NCBI GenBank assembly: GCA_964436815.1
Contig: CAYTER010000001.1
Coordinates: forward strand, 46,603 to 110,602
Direction of reading: 5' to 3'
Length of the DNA stretch: 64,000 nucleotides
Source: UBA993 sp964436815
Lineage (GTDB): Bacteria; Bacillota; Dethiobacteria; DTU022
In this document: piece after piece, positions 1 through 9,769 of the stretch
How positions within the stretch are numbered: position 1 is the first letter of the stretch
Layout: each line of letters starts with the position of its first letter
Program-made: the position numbers and the translations under genes
Notes under the pieces: model-generated
The model's database searches: none
Told to the model about the DNA's origin: nothing
The model's input: only the letters and a program-made list of their open reading frames with translations

Positions 1-1
1 G

Positions 2-865
2 CTTTTAACCTGGGAGGTAGTAAGGGGTTTTAATATTCTGTTTTTACTATTTGCATCTATTTTGCACCTGCTTCCAATAATCGCCCTGCTTCAGATCAGC
101 TTTTTTCAGCGGGGCACCATTATTGAAGAACAGCAGCGCATTTTAAATGAGAAAATGCTGATCATCGCTTCAGAGCTTTACGATGAGCAGTTTTACATGC
201 AAAAATCGGTGGAAAATATAGAGAATATTATGGCTAAGAGTTATACTTTACATAAAAAATTAAAAGATCTTAAATTGGCTGACCGGAATTTGGAAAGCGA
301 TGCCCTCGAGGTCGCCGAAGAGGTGCATGAGGTCAAAAAAGATACCGTGCGGGTTCTTGCCGGCATCGGTGAAGTGATCACTATTCGCAGGGACAAATCA
401 GTGATGAACCTGAACGCAGTATTTGATCTGGTCATAAAAACTAACCGCAGTTATGCGCAAAGCCTTGAGAAGAATGTCGATATAATTTTGGAGTCGGACG
501 CCGATATTGCAGTGACACAGATCTATCCCCTGCTGGCTATCCTGAACAACCTGGTCTCCAACGCAGTCGAAGCAATCATCGACGAGGGAATGATCAGCCT
601 GAAAGCCAAAAGAAGCAAATACACCTTAAGGATCAGTGTCTGCGATAACGGCGAACCGATCCGGGAAAGTAACCGGACGCTGATCTTTGAGCCCGGGTTC
701 ACTACCAAATTTAACGCTGACGGCGTTCCCTCAACCGGTATAGGCTTGTCCTATATCAAGGGTCTGGTGGAAAATTTCAAAGGCAGGGTGTTTTTTACGG
801 CTGATGGCAGCAGTAAATGTTTTATTATCATCTTACCTTTAAAAAGTTTAACCGGGGGTTTATGA
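2..865 (+). CDS. Sensor histidine kinase, GlnK/YcbA-like, 5' end cut by the window
   Basis: The reading frame is open to the left edge, so the start lies outside; at least 287 residues are visible. A hydrophobic stretch in the first 35 visible residues is the end of a membrane part. An H-box-like EVHEVKKD follows a coiled region, then an HATPase_c domain: N box NNLVSNAVEA, G1 box DNGEP, F box FEPGFTTK, G2 box TGIGLSY. The HEVKKD H-box and the partner gene resemble Bacillus GlnK (YcbA), which with GlnL senses glutamine; that ligand is inference only. The stop overlaps the regulator start (ATGA), so the pair is translationally coupled. Confidence 0.85.
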   Translation, partial: LLTWEVVRGFNILFLLFASILHLLPIIALLQISFFQRGTIIEEQQRILNEKMLIIASELYDEQFYMQKSVENIENIMAKSYTLHKKLKDLKLADRNLESDALEVAEEVHEVKKDTVRVLAGIGEVITIRRDKSVMNLNAVFDLVIKTNRSYAQSLEKNVDIILESDADIAVTQIYPLLAILNNLVSNAVEAIIDEGMISLKAKRSKYTLRISVCDNGEPIRESNRTLIFEPGFTTKFNADGVPSTGIGLSYIKGLVENFKGRVFFTADGSSKCFIIILPLKSLTGGL

Positions 866-1791
866 TGGATTTCTCCTTCTTTATTATCGATGACGACCTG
901 GCCTGCAGAAAGATTTTAGGTCAGATTATCGAAGACGAAAACTTAGGTGAAGTGATCGGCGAACTACCCGATGGGCGTGGCAATGTTGTCGGCACGGTTC
1001 TTTACCACCAACCGGATGTATTGCTGATAGATCTGCTGATGCCTGGAAAAGACGGGATTGAGGTAGTTGAGCAGCTGAGAGCCAGGGACTATAAAGGTAA
1101 AATCGTGATGATTTCCCAGGTAGAGAAAAAGGAGATGGTTGCCCAGGCTTATGCTGCCGGCATAGAATTTTATATTAACAAACCCATTAACCGGGTTGAG
1201 GTTATTTCCGTGATTAGAAATGTGACAGACAGGATTAAAATGGAACTGTCTTTTGAACAGATGCGGGATTCGCTTGATGCCCTGGACCGGATTGGCAGCC
1301 TGCGTCGTTCTTACCGGCGAAGCGAAATGCAGGTCATGGATCGTGATACAATCAGGGAAAAAACCCGAGAATTACTGGCCGACCTGGGCTTAATTGGCGA
1401 GCCCGGGAGCCATGATTTGATCCAGATTGTCCTTTTTCTGAACAGTGTTCCGGATATTGAAAAATATTTGGGAGAATACCGGCACCTCAAGGATTTATAT
1501 CAGGCGGTCCATGAAACCTACCTTCGCGAAGAAGAAAAGCAAAGCGATGTGCGGGCGATTGAACAGCGGGTGCGTCGCGCTGTAAAGCAGGCCATGGAGC
1601 ATATTGCTGCCCTTGGACTGGAGGATTATAATAATCCTATCTTCGAGCGGTATGGCCCTAAATTTTTCGACTTTAACGAGCTGCGCCTGAAAATGAAGGA
1701 ATTGGAAAGTAATACAGAAATCCAGTCTAAAACCCGGGTCAGTATTAGGCAATTTATCAATGCTCTCTATGGGGAGATTAAGAAAATATAA
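862..1791 (+). CDS. Response regulator, GlnL/YcbB-like
   Basis: 309 residues. An N-terminal receiver domain has acidic residues at FIIDDD, the phospho-acceptor Asp in LLIDLLMPG and the conserved Lys in YINKPI. The C-terminal half matches the YcbB-type output domain of Bacillus GlnL in layout rather than a common OmpR or LuxR domain. The ATG at 862 overlaps the kinase stop; a second ATG follows at 865 and either may serve. An upstream in-frame codon at 817 lies inside the kinase gene and has no ribosome site. The targets are not visible; the gene immediately downstream is pgi, which is not an obvious glutamine gene. Confidence 0.85.
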   Translation: MMDFSFFIIDDDLACRKILGQIIEDENLGEVIGELPDGRGNVVGTVLYHQPDVLLIDLLMPGKDGIEVVEQLRARDYKGKIVMISQVEKKEMVAQAYAAGIEFYINKPINRVEVISVIRNVTDRIKMELSFEQMRDSLDALDRIGSLRRSYRRSEMQVMDRDTIREKTRELLADLGLIGEPGSHDLIQIVLFLNSVPDIEKYLGEYRHLKDLYQAVHETYLREEEKQSDVRAIEQRVRRAVKQAMEHIAALGLEDYNNPIFERYGPKFFDFNELRLKMKELESNTEIQSKTRVSIRQFINALYGEIKKI

Positions 1792-1801
1792 GGAGCCGAA
1801 G

Positions 1802-3115
1802 ATGAACAGTGAACTGAAATTTGATTATACACTGGCTGAACCCTGGGTTAGTGAGGCTGATCTGGCCGGCCTTGCTCCGGAATTGAACAAGGCCCACCGT
1901 TACCTGCATCAGCAGGAAGGGTTGGGCAGTGAATATACAGGATGGGTTAGCTGGCCTGAACGGTATGACCGCCCTGAGTTTGGAAGGATCCTGGAGACTG
2001 CTCAGCAGATCAGGGAAATTGCAGATGCTTTCATTGTGATCGGCATTGGCGGTTCATACCTCGGTGCCCGCTCAGCGATCGACCTGCTGCAACCGGTTTT
2101 CCGGAATCAGTTGCCGCCGGAAGAGAGAAAAGGCCCGGAGATCTATTTTGCCGGAAATGGAATCAGCGCAGCGTATTTAGACTCCTTGCTTCGCCTGCTT
2201 GATCATAAAAGGGAGATCTACATCAATATTATTTCAAAATCGGGTACGACCCTGGAACCGGCTTTAGCTTTTAGAATTTTACGCCGCTACCTCGAAGAAC
2301 GTTATGGAAAGGAAGATGCGAGAAAGAGGATTATCGTTACCACAGATGGCACAAAGGGCCCTCTGCGTGAACTGGCTGTGCGCGAAAACCTTACCGCTTT
2401 TAACGTGCCGGATGACATTGGCGGTCGTTATTCCGTTTTAACTCCCGTCGGGCTCCTGCCGCTGGCGGTCGCCGGTATAGACCTGCGCCAGGTAATGGAT
2501 GGGGCAACCAAGGCTTACCTCGCTTACAGCCGTGAGAAAATCGAAGATAATGATGCTTACATCTACGCGGCAATCAGAAATATCCTTTACCGCAAAGGAA
2601 GAACAATGGAAATCCTGGCTGCCTACGAACCGTCCTTCATCCAGTTTGCTGAATGGCTGAAGCAGCTTTTCGGTGAAAGCGAAGGTAAAGAACATCAAGG
2701 GCTATTTCCGGCAGCGGTTAATTTTACAACCGATCTTCATTCCCTGGGACAGTACATTCAGGAAGGGTTGCGCAATTTCTTTATGACAACTCTCTGGGTG
2801 GAAAATTCATCCTCCGGACTTTCGGTCCCTGCCTTAAATGACAACAGTGACGGTCTAGATTACCTGGCCGGAACCAGGCTGCACAGCATAAATGAACAGG
2901 CCTGCCGGGGGACGATGCTGGCTCACCACGAGGGTGGGGTGCCAAACCTCAGGCTATCTATCGCGAAAATCGATGCTTTCAGTTACGGCATGCTGGTCTA
3001 TTTCTTTGAAAAGGCCTGTGGTATGAGCGGTTACCTGCTGGGCGTTAACCCTTTTAACCAGCCCGGTGTTGAAGCTTATAAAAATAAAGTATTTACCCTG
3101 CTGCGCTCTCTTTAA
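1802..3115 (+). CDS. pgi: Glucose-6-phosphate isomerase
   Basis: 437 residues, the usual size for the short Bacillus-type enzyme, which interconverts glucose 6-phosphate and fructose 6-phosphate in the cytoplasm. Motifs: IGIGGSYLGARSA, the phosphate-binding SKSGTTLE, and the C-terminal signature GVNPFNQPGVEAYK. AAGGAG just upstream places the start at ATG 1802, only 10 bases after the regulator stop, so it may be co-transcribed with the two-component genes. An in-frame upstream codon at 1760 would overlap the regulator and lacks a ribosome site. Confidence 0.97.
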   Translation: MNSELKFDYTLAEPWVSEADLAGLAPELNKAHRYLHQQEGLGSEYTGWVSWPERYDRPEFGRILETAQQIREIADAFIVIGIGGSYLGARSAIDLLQPVFRNQLPPEERKGPEIYFAGNGISAAYLDSLLRLLDHKREIYINIISKSGTTLEPALAFRILRRYLEERYGKEDARKRIIVTTDGTKGPLRELAVRENLTAFNVPDDIGGRYSVLTPVGLLPLAVAGIDLRQVMDGATKAYLAYSREKIEDNDAYIYAAIRNILYRKGRTMEILAAYEPSFIQFAEWLKQLFGESEGKEHQGLFPAAVNFTTDLHSLGQYIQEGLRNFFMTTLWVENSSSGLSVPALNDNSDGLDYLAGTRLHSINEQACRGTMLAHHEGGVPNLRLSIAKIDAFSYGMLVYFFEKACGMSGYLLGVNPFNQPGVEAYKNKVFTLLRSL

Positions 3116-3259
3116 GTTTTCTACCCTTTTTATTATTAGCAGTTAACAGGTCTGTCAGATCGGAAAACCCTCCGATCCGGACCAACATTGACTTTGCAGC
3201 AGGGAAGTAATAATATGATGAAGGTTTCGTCTACCTTTACCAGGATTCGAGGTGACCTG

Positions 3260-5938
3260 ATGTCCGAAACTGCACTACCTTCCGTTTATGACCCGGCAGC
3301 AGTTGAAACCGCAAGATATCAATTCTGGTTGGATCAGGAATACTTTAAGGCGGCGCGTGATGAAACGCGTATACCCTACACAATAGTTATCCCTCCTCCA
3401 AATGTTACCGGTTCGCTGCATATGGGACATGCCCTGAATAATACGATTCAGGATATCCTGATTCGCTGGAAAAGGATGCAGGGTTTTGACACCCTTTGGC
3501 TCCCGGGTAGTGATCATGCCGGGATAGCGACCCAGAATGTTGTTGAAAAACACCTGGCTGATGAGGGGATCGATAAAAATGATCTTGGCCGGGAAGGATT
3601 TCTTGAAAAAGTTTGGGCCTGGAAGGATACTTATCATGCCAGGATTACAAAGCAGCTTTATCGACTCGGCGTCTCATGCGATTGGTCGCGGGAACGTTTT
3701 ACAATGGATGAAGGCTGCTCGCTAGCGGTACGCCGGGTTTTCGTAGACCTTTACCGTAAAGGGCTGATCTACCGGGGTGATTACCTGATTAACTGGTGTC
3801 CCCGCTGTCACACCGCTCTTTCCGATATTGAAGTAGAACATGAAGATGAAGTCTCAACCCTTACCCATATTTGCTATCCACTTGAGGACGGTAGCGCTGC
3901 TATCACTGTTGCCACCACCCGTCCTGAAACTATGCTGGGCGATACCGCGGTGGCGGTGCATCCGGATGATCAGCGTTATCAGAAAATGGTCGGCAAGAAT
4001 GTCGCCCTGCCTCTCCTGAACCGGTTGATCCCGATTGTAGCCGATGATTATGTTGATCCGGAGTTCGGCAGCGGGGCAGTTAAAGTGACCCCGGGGCATG
4101 ATCCCAATGATTATGCCATCGGGCAGCGGCACAACCTTGAGGTAATCGGCATCATCGATGAAGACGCGAAGATGACAACAGCTGCCGGATCTTATGCCGG
4201 CCTGGATCGATTTGAATGTCGGGCAAAGGTTGTTGCTGATCTGCAGGCCCTTGGTTTAATCGATAAGATCGAAGATTACGAACACTCCATCGGGCACTGT
4301 CAGCGCTGTGGCACAGTTGTGGAACCGTTAATATCGAGGCAGTGGTTTGTTAAGATGGAGCCGCTGGCTGAGCCGGCTCTTAAGGCTGTCGCTGATGGCG
4401 AAACAGTATTTGTCCCGCCGCGCTTTACAAGGATCTATCAGAACTGGCTCGAAAATATCCGTGACTGGTGTATCTCCCGCCAGCTCTGGTGGGGTCACCG
4501 TATCCCCGCCTGGTACTGCGCCTGCGGTGAACTGGTTGTTGATTACGAGGAACCGGAAAAATGTCCATCCTGCGGTGGCAAATTGGAGCAGGATCCGGAT
4601 GTACTCGACACCTGGTTCAGCTCAGCTCTCTGGCCCTTTTCTACTTTGGGCTGGCCGGATATAACAGCCGATCTCAAGCATTTTTACCCGACCAGTGTCC
4701 TGGTCACGGCCTATGATATCATTTTTTTCTGGGTAGCCCGAATGATGTTCATGGCCCTTGAATTTATGGGAGAAGTTCCTTTTCACACCGTTTATATCAC
4801 CGGTCTTGTCCGCGACCCCCTGGGGCGTAAGATGAGCAAGTCGCTCGGTAATGGCATAGATCCGCTTGAAGTGATTGAAAATTACGGGGCGGATACATTA
4901 CGGTTCACCCTGGTTACCGGGCAGGCCCCGGGCAATGATCAGCGTTTCCGCCAGGAAAGCGTCGAAGCCGGCAGAAACTTTGCCAACAAGATCTGGAACG
5001 CTTCACGGTTTGTGCTGATGAATTTAACTGATCCCGAACAGGAACAAGCTTCCTTCAAACCCTATGATCCCAACAATACTGCGCAATCCTTAAATCGAGT
5101 TGATCGCTGGATCCTGCATCGCTATAACGAAACCATCAGGCAAGCGACAAATTTGCTTGAAGAATATGAACTTGGCGAAGCGGCTCGTCAAATCTACGAA
5201 TTCATCTGGAACGATTTCTGCGACTGGTATGTTGAACTGAGTAAATACTTTCTTTACCGTAAACAGGGCAGCGCGGAAGTGGAACAGGATCGTGCCCGGA
5301 CCCGCAGTATCCTGGCTTATGTCTTAGATGGCACCATGCGGCTGCTGCATCCGTTTATGCCTTTCATTTCCGAGGAAATATGGCAGCAGCTTCCGCACCG
5401 CCGTGAAGAGGCACTGGTTGTGGCGAAGTGGCCTTCACCGCTGGAGGAACACAGTTTTCACCAGGAAGCAGCCGATCTGCAGCTCATCCAGGAGGTGGTG
5501 CGGGCCATCAGGAACCTGCGCAGCCAGGTTCAGCTTGCCCCGGGCAAGAAAACTGCTGTTATCGTACGCGCCGGGGGAAGAGCGGCAGCCTGTCTTAAAG
5601 AAGAGAGTCATCATCTGGCCAAACTGGCTTTTGCCGAGCCACTGATCGTTGATCCTGATGCTGTAAAGCCGGAACAGGCGCTGACTGCCATTATCGGAGA
5701 CGGATTGGAACTCTTTTTGCCGCTTGAAGGCCTAATTGATGTTGAAGCGGAAATCAGGCGCCTGGAAAAAGAGTTGGCCCAACTTCAGCTGGAAATGAAA
5801 AAAACTGAAGGAAAGTTGAAAAGTGCCGGTTTCATAGAAAAAGCTCCGCCAGAGGTTATAGCCAAAGAAGAAGCGCGCCGTGATGAGCAGACCGCCAGGC
5901 TTAACAAACTTGAGCAGAGACTGCAGGAGTTGAAATAA
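3260..5938 (+). CDS. valS: Valyl-tRNA synthetase
   Basis: 892 residues, class I aminoacyl-tRNA synthetase charging tRNA-Val. HIGH motif appears as HMGH in PPPNVTGSLHMGHALN and KMSKS as KMSKSLGN; Zn-type CxxC pairs occur near WCPRC and CPSCGG. The C-terminal coiled arm (about residues 825-892, rich in Glu/Lys/Leu) is present. The start is taken at ATG 3260, preceded by GAGGTGA with 4-base spacing and giving the family N-terminus ending in YDPAAVE; the open frame extends back to 3188 but lacks support. No T-box sequence is visible in the 144-base gap after pgi, unlike many Bacillota valS genes. Confidence 0.97.
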   Translation: MSETALPSVYDPAAVETARYQFWLDQEYFKAARDETRIPYTIVIPPPNVTGSLHMGHALNNTIQDILIRWKRMQGFDTLWLPGSDHAGIATQNVVEKHLADEGIDKNDLGREGFLEKVWAWKDTYHARITKQLYRLGVSCDWSRERFTMDEGCSLAVRRVFVDLYRKGLIYRGDYLINWCPRCHTALSDIEVEHEDEVSTLTHICYPLEDGSAAITVATTRPETMLGDTAVAVHPDDQRYQKMVGKNVALPLLNRLIPIVADDYVDPEFGSGAVKVTPGHDPNDYAIGQRHNLEVIGIIDEDAKMTTAAGSYAGLDRFECRAKVVADLQALGLIDKIEDYEHSIGHCQRCGTVVEPLISRQWFVKMEPLAEPALKAVADGETVFVPPRFTRIYQNWLENIRDWCISRQLWWGHRIPAWYCACGELVVDYEEPEKCPSCGGKLEQDPDVLDTWFSSALWPFSTLGWPDITADLKHFYPTSVLVTAYDIIFFWVARMMFMALEFMGEVPFHTVYITGLVRDPLGRKMSKSLGNGIDPLEVIENYGADTLRFTLVTGQAPGNDQRFRQESVEAGRNFANKIWNASRFVLMNLTDPEQEQASFKPYDPNNTAQSLNRVDRWILHRYNETIRQATNLLEEYELGEAARQIYEFIWNDFCDWYVELSKYFLYRKQGSAEVEQDRARTRSILAYVLDGTMRLLHPFMPFISEEIWQQLPHRREEALVVAKWPSPLEEHSFHQEAADLQLIQEVVRAIRNLRSQVQLAPGKKTAVIVRAGGRAAACLKEESHHLAKLAFAEPLIVDPDAVKPEQALTAIIGDGLELFLPLEGLIDVEAEIRRLEKELAQLQLEMKKTEGKLKSAGFIEKAPPEVIAKEEARRDEQTARLNKLEQRLQELK

Positions 5939-5941
5939 TTA

Positions 5942-7309
5942 TTGGAGCAGAACCGCGAGTATAAAGAAGTCCTGGAATGGATCCACGGGCTGGGCCGTTT
6001 TGGTATTAAACCCGGATTGGATCGGGTCAGCGTCATGCTTGAAAAACTAGGCAACCCTCATCACAAGATCCGTTTTGTCCACATTGCCGGTACAAACGGC
6101 AAAGGTTCCACGGCAGCAATTCTTGCTTCTATTCTACGCTCGTCAGGTTATGCGGTAGGCCTCTATACGTCGCCTTACCTACTCTCATTCACCAACCGGA
6201 TGGCTGTAAATAATGCAGATATCAGCCAGCAAGAGCTCATTGCTCTGGTAAACAAGATCAAACCGCTTGTTGATCAGATTAAAGACGACCCAAAGCTGGG
6301 GCACCCGACGGAATTTGAAGTGGTAACGGTCCTTGCCTTAAATTATTTTGCCGAACGCGGCGTAGACCTTGTAGTTCTTGAAGTCGGACTCGGTGGCCGC
6401 CTCGATGCAACCAATGTTATTACTCCGCTATTAAGCATCATCACGAACATCAGCCTCGAGCACACCGATGTGCTCGGCAGCACGATTACTGAAATTGCTT
6501 CAGAGAAAGCAGGCATTATCAAGCAAGGCAAACCCTTGCTTACGGCGGCTGAAGACCCGGAAGCGCTAAAAGTATTCGAGGAACGCTGTGCAGCGCTTAA
6601 ATGCCGGTATTACCGGGTTTTTCCACCATTAAACTCCGGCGATCTGCTTTCGCAAAACCGGCCAGTGACGCTCTTAAAGACAATAACCGCTGATGGCCAA
6701 TACTTTGATTATCACGGTTTTTCTATTGATCTGAAGGATCTCTTTATCCCCCTGCGCGGGAAATATCAGCTGCTCAATGCGGCCACAGCCATTGCTGCTG
6801 TTGAAATTCTTGCCGCGGAAGGATACGCTGTCGGGCGGGAGGCAATTTTAAAGGGGTTATTGAAAACTATTTGGCCCGGGAGACTTGAACTTTTGCAGAA
6901 AAAGCCGCTGGTGATCATGGATGGCGCTCACAATCCGGCAGCGATGGAAAAGCTGGCCGAAGCTATTCCCCAGTATTTTAAATACAGGCGCCTGATCACG
7001 GTGATCGGTATGCTGGCCGACAAAGATATAGCAGCAATGCTAAAGTCAATTCTTCCCCTGTCGGACCTGGTCGTCTTTACCCGTCCAACACTGCCGCGGG
7101 CAGCAGATCCGCAAACTATTGCCGTATTAGCCGCTAAAGATCTAAATTTCCGGAAGGAGCATTTTATTATTGAAGATTACAGAGCAGCGCTGGACAAAGC
7201 CCTGGCTCGGGCCGGAACTGATGATGCAGTCCTGGTCACCGGTTCGCTCTATACAGTAAGCGATGTTCGCGCTTACTACCGGGAAAGATATGCAGCGGAA
7301 GGTTTATAG
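5942..7309 (+). CDS. folC: Folylpolyglutamate synthase / dihydrofolate synthase
   Basis: 455 residues. A Mur-ligase-type ATP enzyme that adds glutamate to dihydropteroate or folates. The P-loop is IAGTNGKGSTAA, followed by the family segment GLYTSPYL and the later MDGAHNPAAM. A TTG start at 5942 sits 13 bases after AGGAG inside the end of valS, and only 3 bases separate the two genes, so valS-folC are one transcript, a common Bacillota pairing. Confidence 0.95.
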   Translation: MEQNREYKEVLEWIHGLGRFGIKPGLDRVSVMLEKLGNPHHKIRFVHIAGTNGKGSTAAILASILRSSGYAVGLYTSPYLLSFTNRMAVNNADISQQELIALVNKIKPLVDQIKDDPKLGHPTEFEVVTVLALNYFAERGVDLVVLEVGLGGRLDATNVITPLLSIITNISLEHTDVLGSTITEIASEKAGIIKQGKPLLTAAEDPEALKVFEERCAALKCRYYRVFPPLNSGDLLSQNRPVTLLKTITADGQYFDYHGFSIDLKDLFIPLRGKYQLLNAATAIAAVEILAAEGYAVGREAILKGLLKTIWPGRLELLQKKPLVIMDGAHNPAAMEKLAEAIPQYFKYRRLITVIGMLADKDIAAMLKSILPLSDLVVFTRPTLPRAADPQTIAVLAAKDLNFRKEHFIIEDYRAALDKALARAGTDDAVLVTGSLYTVSDVRAYYRERYAAEGL

Positions 7310-7448
7310 GCAGCCGATTGTCTTAAAAAATGAATTTTTGCAGGACTTTAGCGATAAATCTCGAAAACAATAAGGTATTTGATTCCGGTTGTTAATCGAT
7401 CAGATTGCCGTTCCTGATTTTATTATTAAGAAAGGGTGAACATATAAC

Positions 7449-8774
7449 ATGAGCAGTACGGTCTTCAAAGGAGGCGTTCATCCGGACTATCATAAAGAGA
7501 TAACTGCAACAATGGCCGTTATCCCGATGAAAGCCCCCCCAACGGTAGTTATCCCTCTTCAGCAGCATATCGGCGCACCCTGTGAACCGCTGGAAGGGAT
7601 AGAAGTCGGCGTCCAGGTAAAAATGGGTCAAAAGATTGCCGACAGCAGCGGTTTTGTTTCAGCCCCGATCCACGCATCTGTTTCCGGTACCATTAAAGAA
7701 ATCGGCCCTTATAACCATCCTCTGGGGCGTCCGGTTAAGGCGATAACCATCGAATCTGACGGTGAGGAAAGCTGGGATGAGCAGATTAAACCGGCCGGAG
7801 ACTTAGCTGCCCTCTCTGCAGAAGATATCCGCAAACTGGTTAGGGAAGCCGGAATTGTTGGCCTGGGTGGAGCAACTTTTCCAGCTCACGTGAAACTTTC
7901 TCCGCCTCCGGAAAAAAAGATCGATATCGTAATCATCAACGGTGCTGAATGTGAGCCTTACCTCACCGCTGACCACCGGGTGATGCTTGAAAAACCGGAG
8001 GAGATCATTTTTGGTCTTAAAGCTATGATAAAAGCCCTGAACGCTGAAAAAGGCGTGATCGGTATTGAAGATAATAAAGGCGATGCCATAAGGGTTTTGG
8101 AACAGGCAGCCACCGGCGAGGAAAATATCAGTGTTGCCAAACTGCACACCAAGTATCCGCAGGGAGCGGAAAAAATGCTAATCCAGGTTACTACCGGCCG
8201 CAAGGTTCCATCAGGCGGGTTACCCTTGGATATAGGGATAGTTAACCACAACGTGGGTACCGCTGTAGCCATCACCAGGGCCATTCGGGAAGGCAAGCCT
8301 TTGATTGAGAGAGTGGTTACAGTAACCGGTTCAGGTATAAACCGTCCGGCAAACCTGCTGGTCCGGATTGGAACGCTGGTCAGTGATGTTATTGAACACT
8401 GCGGTGGTCTGAAGGATAATACCCGCAAGCTGATTATTGGCGGACCGATGATGGGACTTTCCCAGCCCAACGCCGATCTGCCAGTTATCAAGGGAACTTC
8501 CGGTATCCTGGTCTTAACTGATGAAGATGTATTCCTGGCGGAAAGGGCCCCCTGCATCCGTTGTGCCAAGTGCGTAGATGTCTGTCCGGTTTCACTGATG
8601 CCGACCCTGATCGCCCAGGCTGCGGAACATGAACTTTTTAATCGGGCAGAAAAACTGCACGCTCTTGACTGTTTTGAGTGCGGTTGCTGTTCTTATATTT
8701 GTCCGTCCAAGATTCCACTGGTACAATTAATCAGGATTGCCAAGGCAGAAATAATGAAAGCCAAAAAGAAATAG
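7449..8774 (+). CDS. rnfC: Rnf complex subunit C (NADH-binding, Fe-S)
   Basis: 441 residues. Peripheral subunit of the membrane ferredoxin:NAD+ oxidoreductase; it passes electrons to NAD+. The family GLGGATFPAHVKL region and a Gly-rich nucleotide/flavin fold precede two 4Fe-4S motifs, CIRCAKCVDVCP and CFECGCCSYICP, near the C-terminus. ATG 7449 follows AAAGGGTGA. It is first in a tight rnfCDGEAB operon; the 139 bases upstream show no promoter I would commit to. Confidence 0.97.
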   Translation: MSSTVFKGGVHPDYHKEITATMAVIPMKAPPTVVIPLQQHIGAPCEPLEGIEVGVQVKMGQKIADSSGFVSAPIHASVSGTIKEIGPYNHPLGRPVKAITIESDGEESWDEQIKPAGDLAALSAEDIRKLVREAGIVGLGGATFPAHVKLSPPPEKKIDIVIINGAECEPYLTADHRVMLEKPEEIIFGLKAMIKALNAEKGVIGIEDNKGDAIRVLEQAATGEENISVAKLHTKYPQGAEKMLIQVTTGRKVPSGGLPLDIGIVNHNVGTAVAITRAIREGKPLIERVVTVTGSGINRPANLLVRIGTLVSDVIEHCGGLKDNTRKLIIGGPMMGLSQPNADLPVIKGTSGILVLTDEDVFLAERAPCIRCAKCVDVCPVSLMPTLIAQAAEHELFNRAEKLHALDCFECGCCSYICPSKIPLVQLIRIAKAEIMKAKKK

Positions 8775-8803
8775 TTCTTTCACGGAGGAGGGAAGCGATC
8801 GAA

Positions 8804-9769
8804 ATGGATAACAAAATGATTATTTCATCATCACCGCACATCAGAACCATTGAATCAGTGCAGAGTGTGATGACCGATGTTTTAATTGCCCTGTTTCCGG
8901 CAGCGCTGATGGCAGTGCTGTTGTTCGGTTATAAAGCTTTGCTGACAATGGCAATTTCAGTGCTTACAGCCATGGCAGTTGAAGCCCTGTGGTTGCGCAA
9001 ACGGGATCTTTACAGCGACGGCAGCGCTGCGGTAACCGGATTGCTGTTTGCGATGGTTCTTCCGCCCGATCCGCCCTGGTGGTTGGTGGTTGTAGGTGCT
9101 GCATCAGCGATCATTATCGGCAAACAGGTTTTTGGTGGTATCGGGTATAATATTTTTAACCCGGCACTGGTCGGGAGGGCAATGGTCGTTATGTCCTGGG
9201 GAGGCCGCATGGTTGGCCCGATCTGGCCGCAGCCCCAGCCATTTGCCTTTACGGCCGATATATCAGCGGTAACTATGGCTACACCGCTGGCCAGCCAGCA
9301 GGAAGCGCTTTCTTACGGATTTACGAATATTTTTATCGGCAGTATCCCCGGCTGTTTAGGGGAGACCTCGGCTCTTGCCCTCTTAATCGGGGGTGTTTGG
9401 CTCTATTATAAAGGTCACATAGACTGGCGTATCCCCGGTGGCTTCATCGGCATAGTTTTTATAGTGGGCACACTTTTCGGGGGAAGCTTCTTCGGAGGCC
9501 CCCTGGGAACCGGGCTCTTTCATGTCTTAGCCGGCGGGGTGATGATCGGTGCAATCTTTATGGCTACGGATATGGTTACCTCACCGGTGACAGCTTCAGG
9601 CAAGCTGATCTTCGGTATCGGTTGCGGCCTGATCACCATGCTGATCAGGATTTGGGGGACCATGCCCGAGGGCGTTACCTTTGCCATCCTGATCATGAAC
9701 GCGGTTACCCCGATAATCGATAATTTTACAATTCCCAAACAGTTCGGGGGGGTGAAGAAAAGTGCGTGA
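8804..9769 (+). CDS. rnfD: Rnf complex subunit D (flavinylated membrane subunit)
   Basis: 321 residues, about eight to ten membrane helices. The segment AVTMATPLA is the position where RnfD/NqrB proteins carry covalent FMN on Thr, added by ApbE (family knowledge); an apbE gene lies 11 kb downstream. The start is ATG 8804 behind GGAGGAGGG; the longer open frame back to 8678 would overlap rnfC. A second in-frame ATG at 8816 is a weaker alternative. Confidence 0.96.
   Translation: MDNKMIISSSPHIRTIESVQSVMTDVLIALFPAALMAVLLFGYKALLTMAISVLTAMAVEALWLRKRDLYSDGSAAVTGLLFAMVLPPDPPWWLVVVGAASAIIIGKQVFGGIGYNIFNPALVGRAMVVMSWGGRMVGPIWPQPQPFAFTADISAVTMATPLASQQEALSYGFTNIFIGSIPGCLGETSALALLIGGVWLYYKGHIDWRIPGGFIGIVFIVGTLFGGSFFGGPLGTGLFHVLAGGVMIGAIFMATDMVTSPVTASGKLIFGIGCGLITMLIRIWGTMPEGVTFAILIMNAVTPIIDNFTIPKQFGGVKKSA

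Noticed and set aside
3116..3259. Possible T-box or terminator before valS (GATCGG/CCGATC hairpin at 3158-3177)
   Set aside because: No T-box bulge sequence, specifier loop or T tract; only a six-pair hairpin.
7958..8569. 203-codon minus-strand open frame inside rnfC
   Set aside because: It is antisense to a well-conserved gene, has no ribosome site and no recognisable domain.
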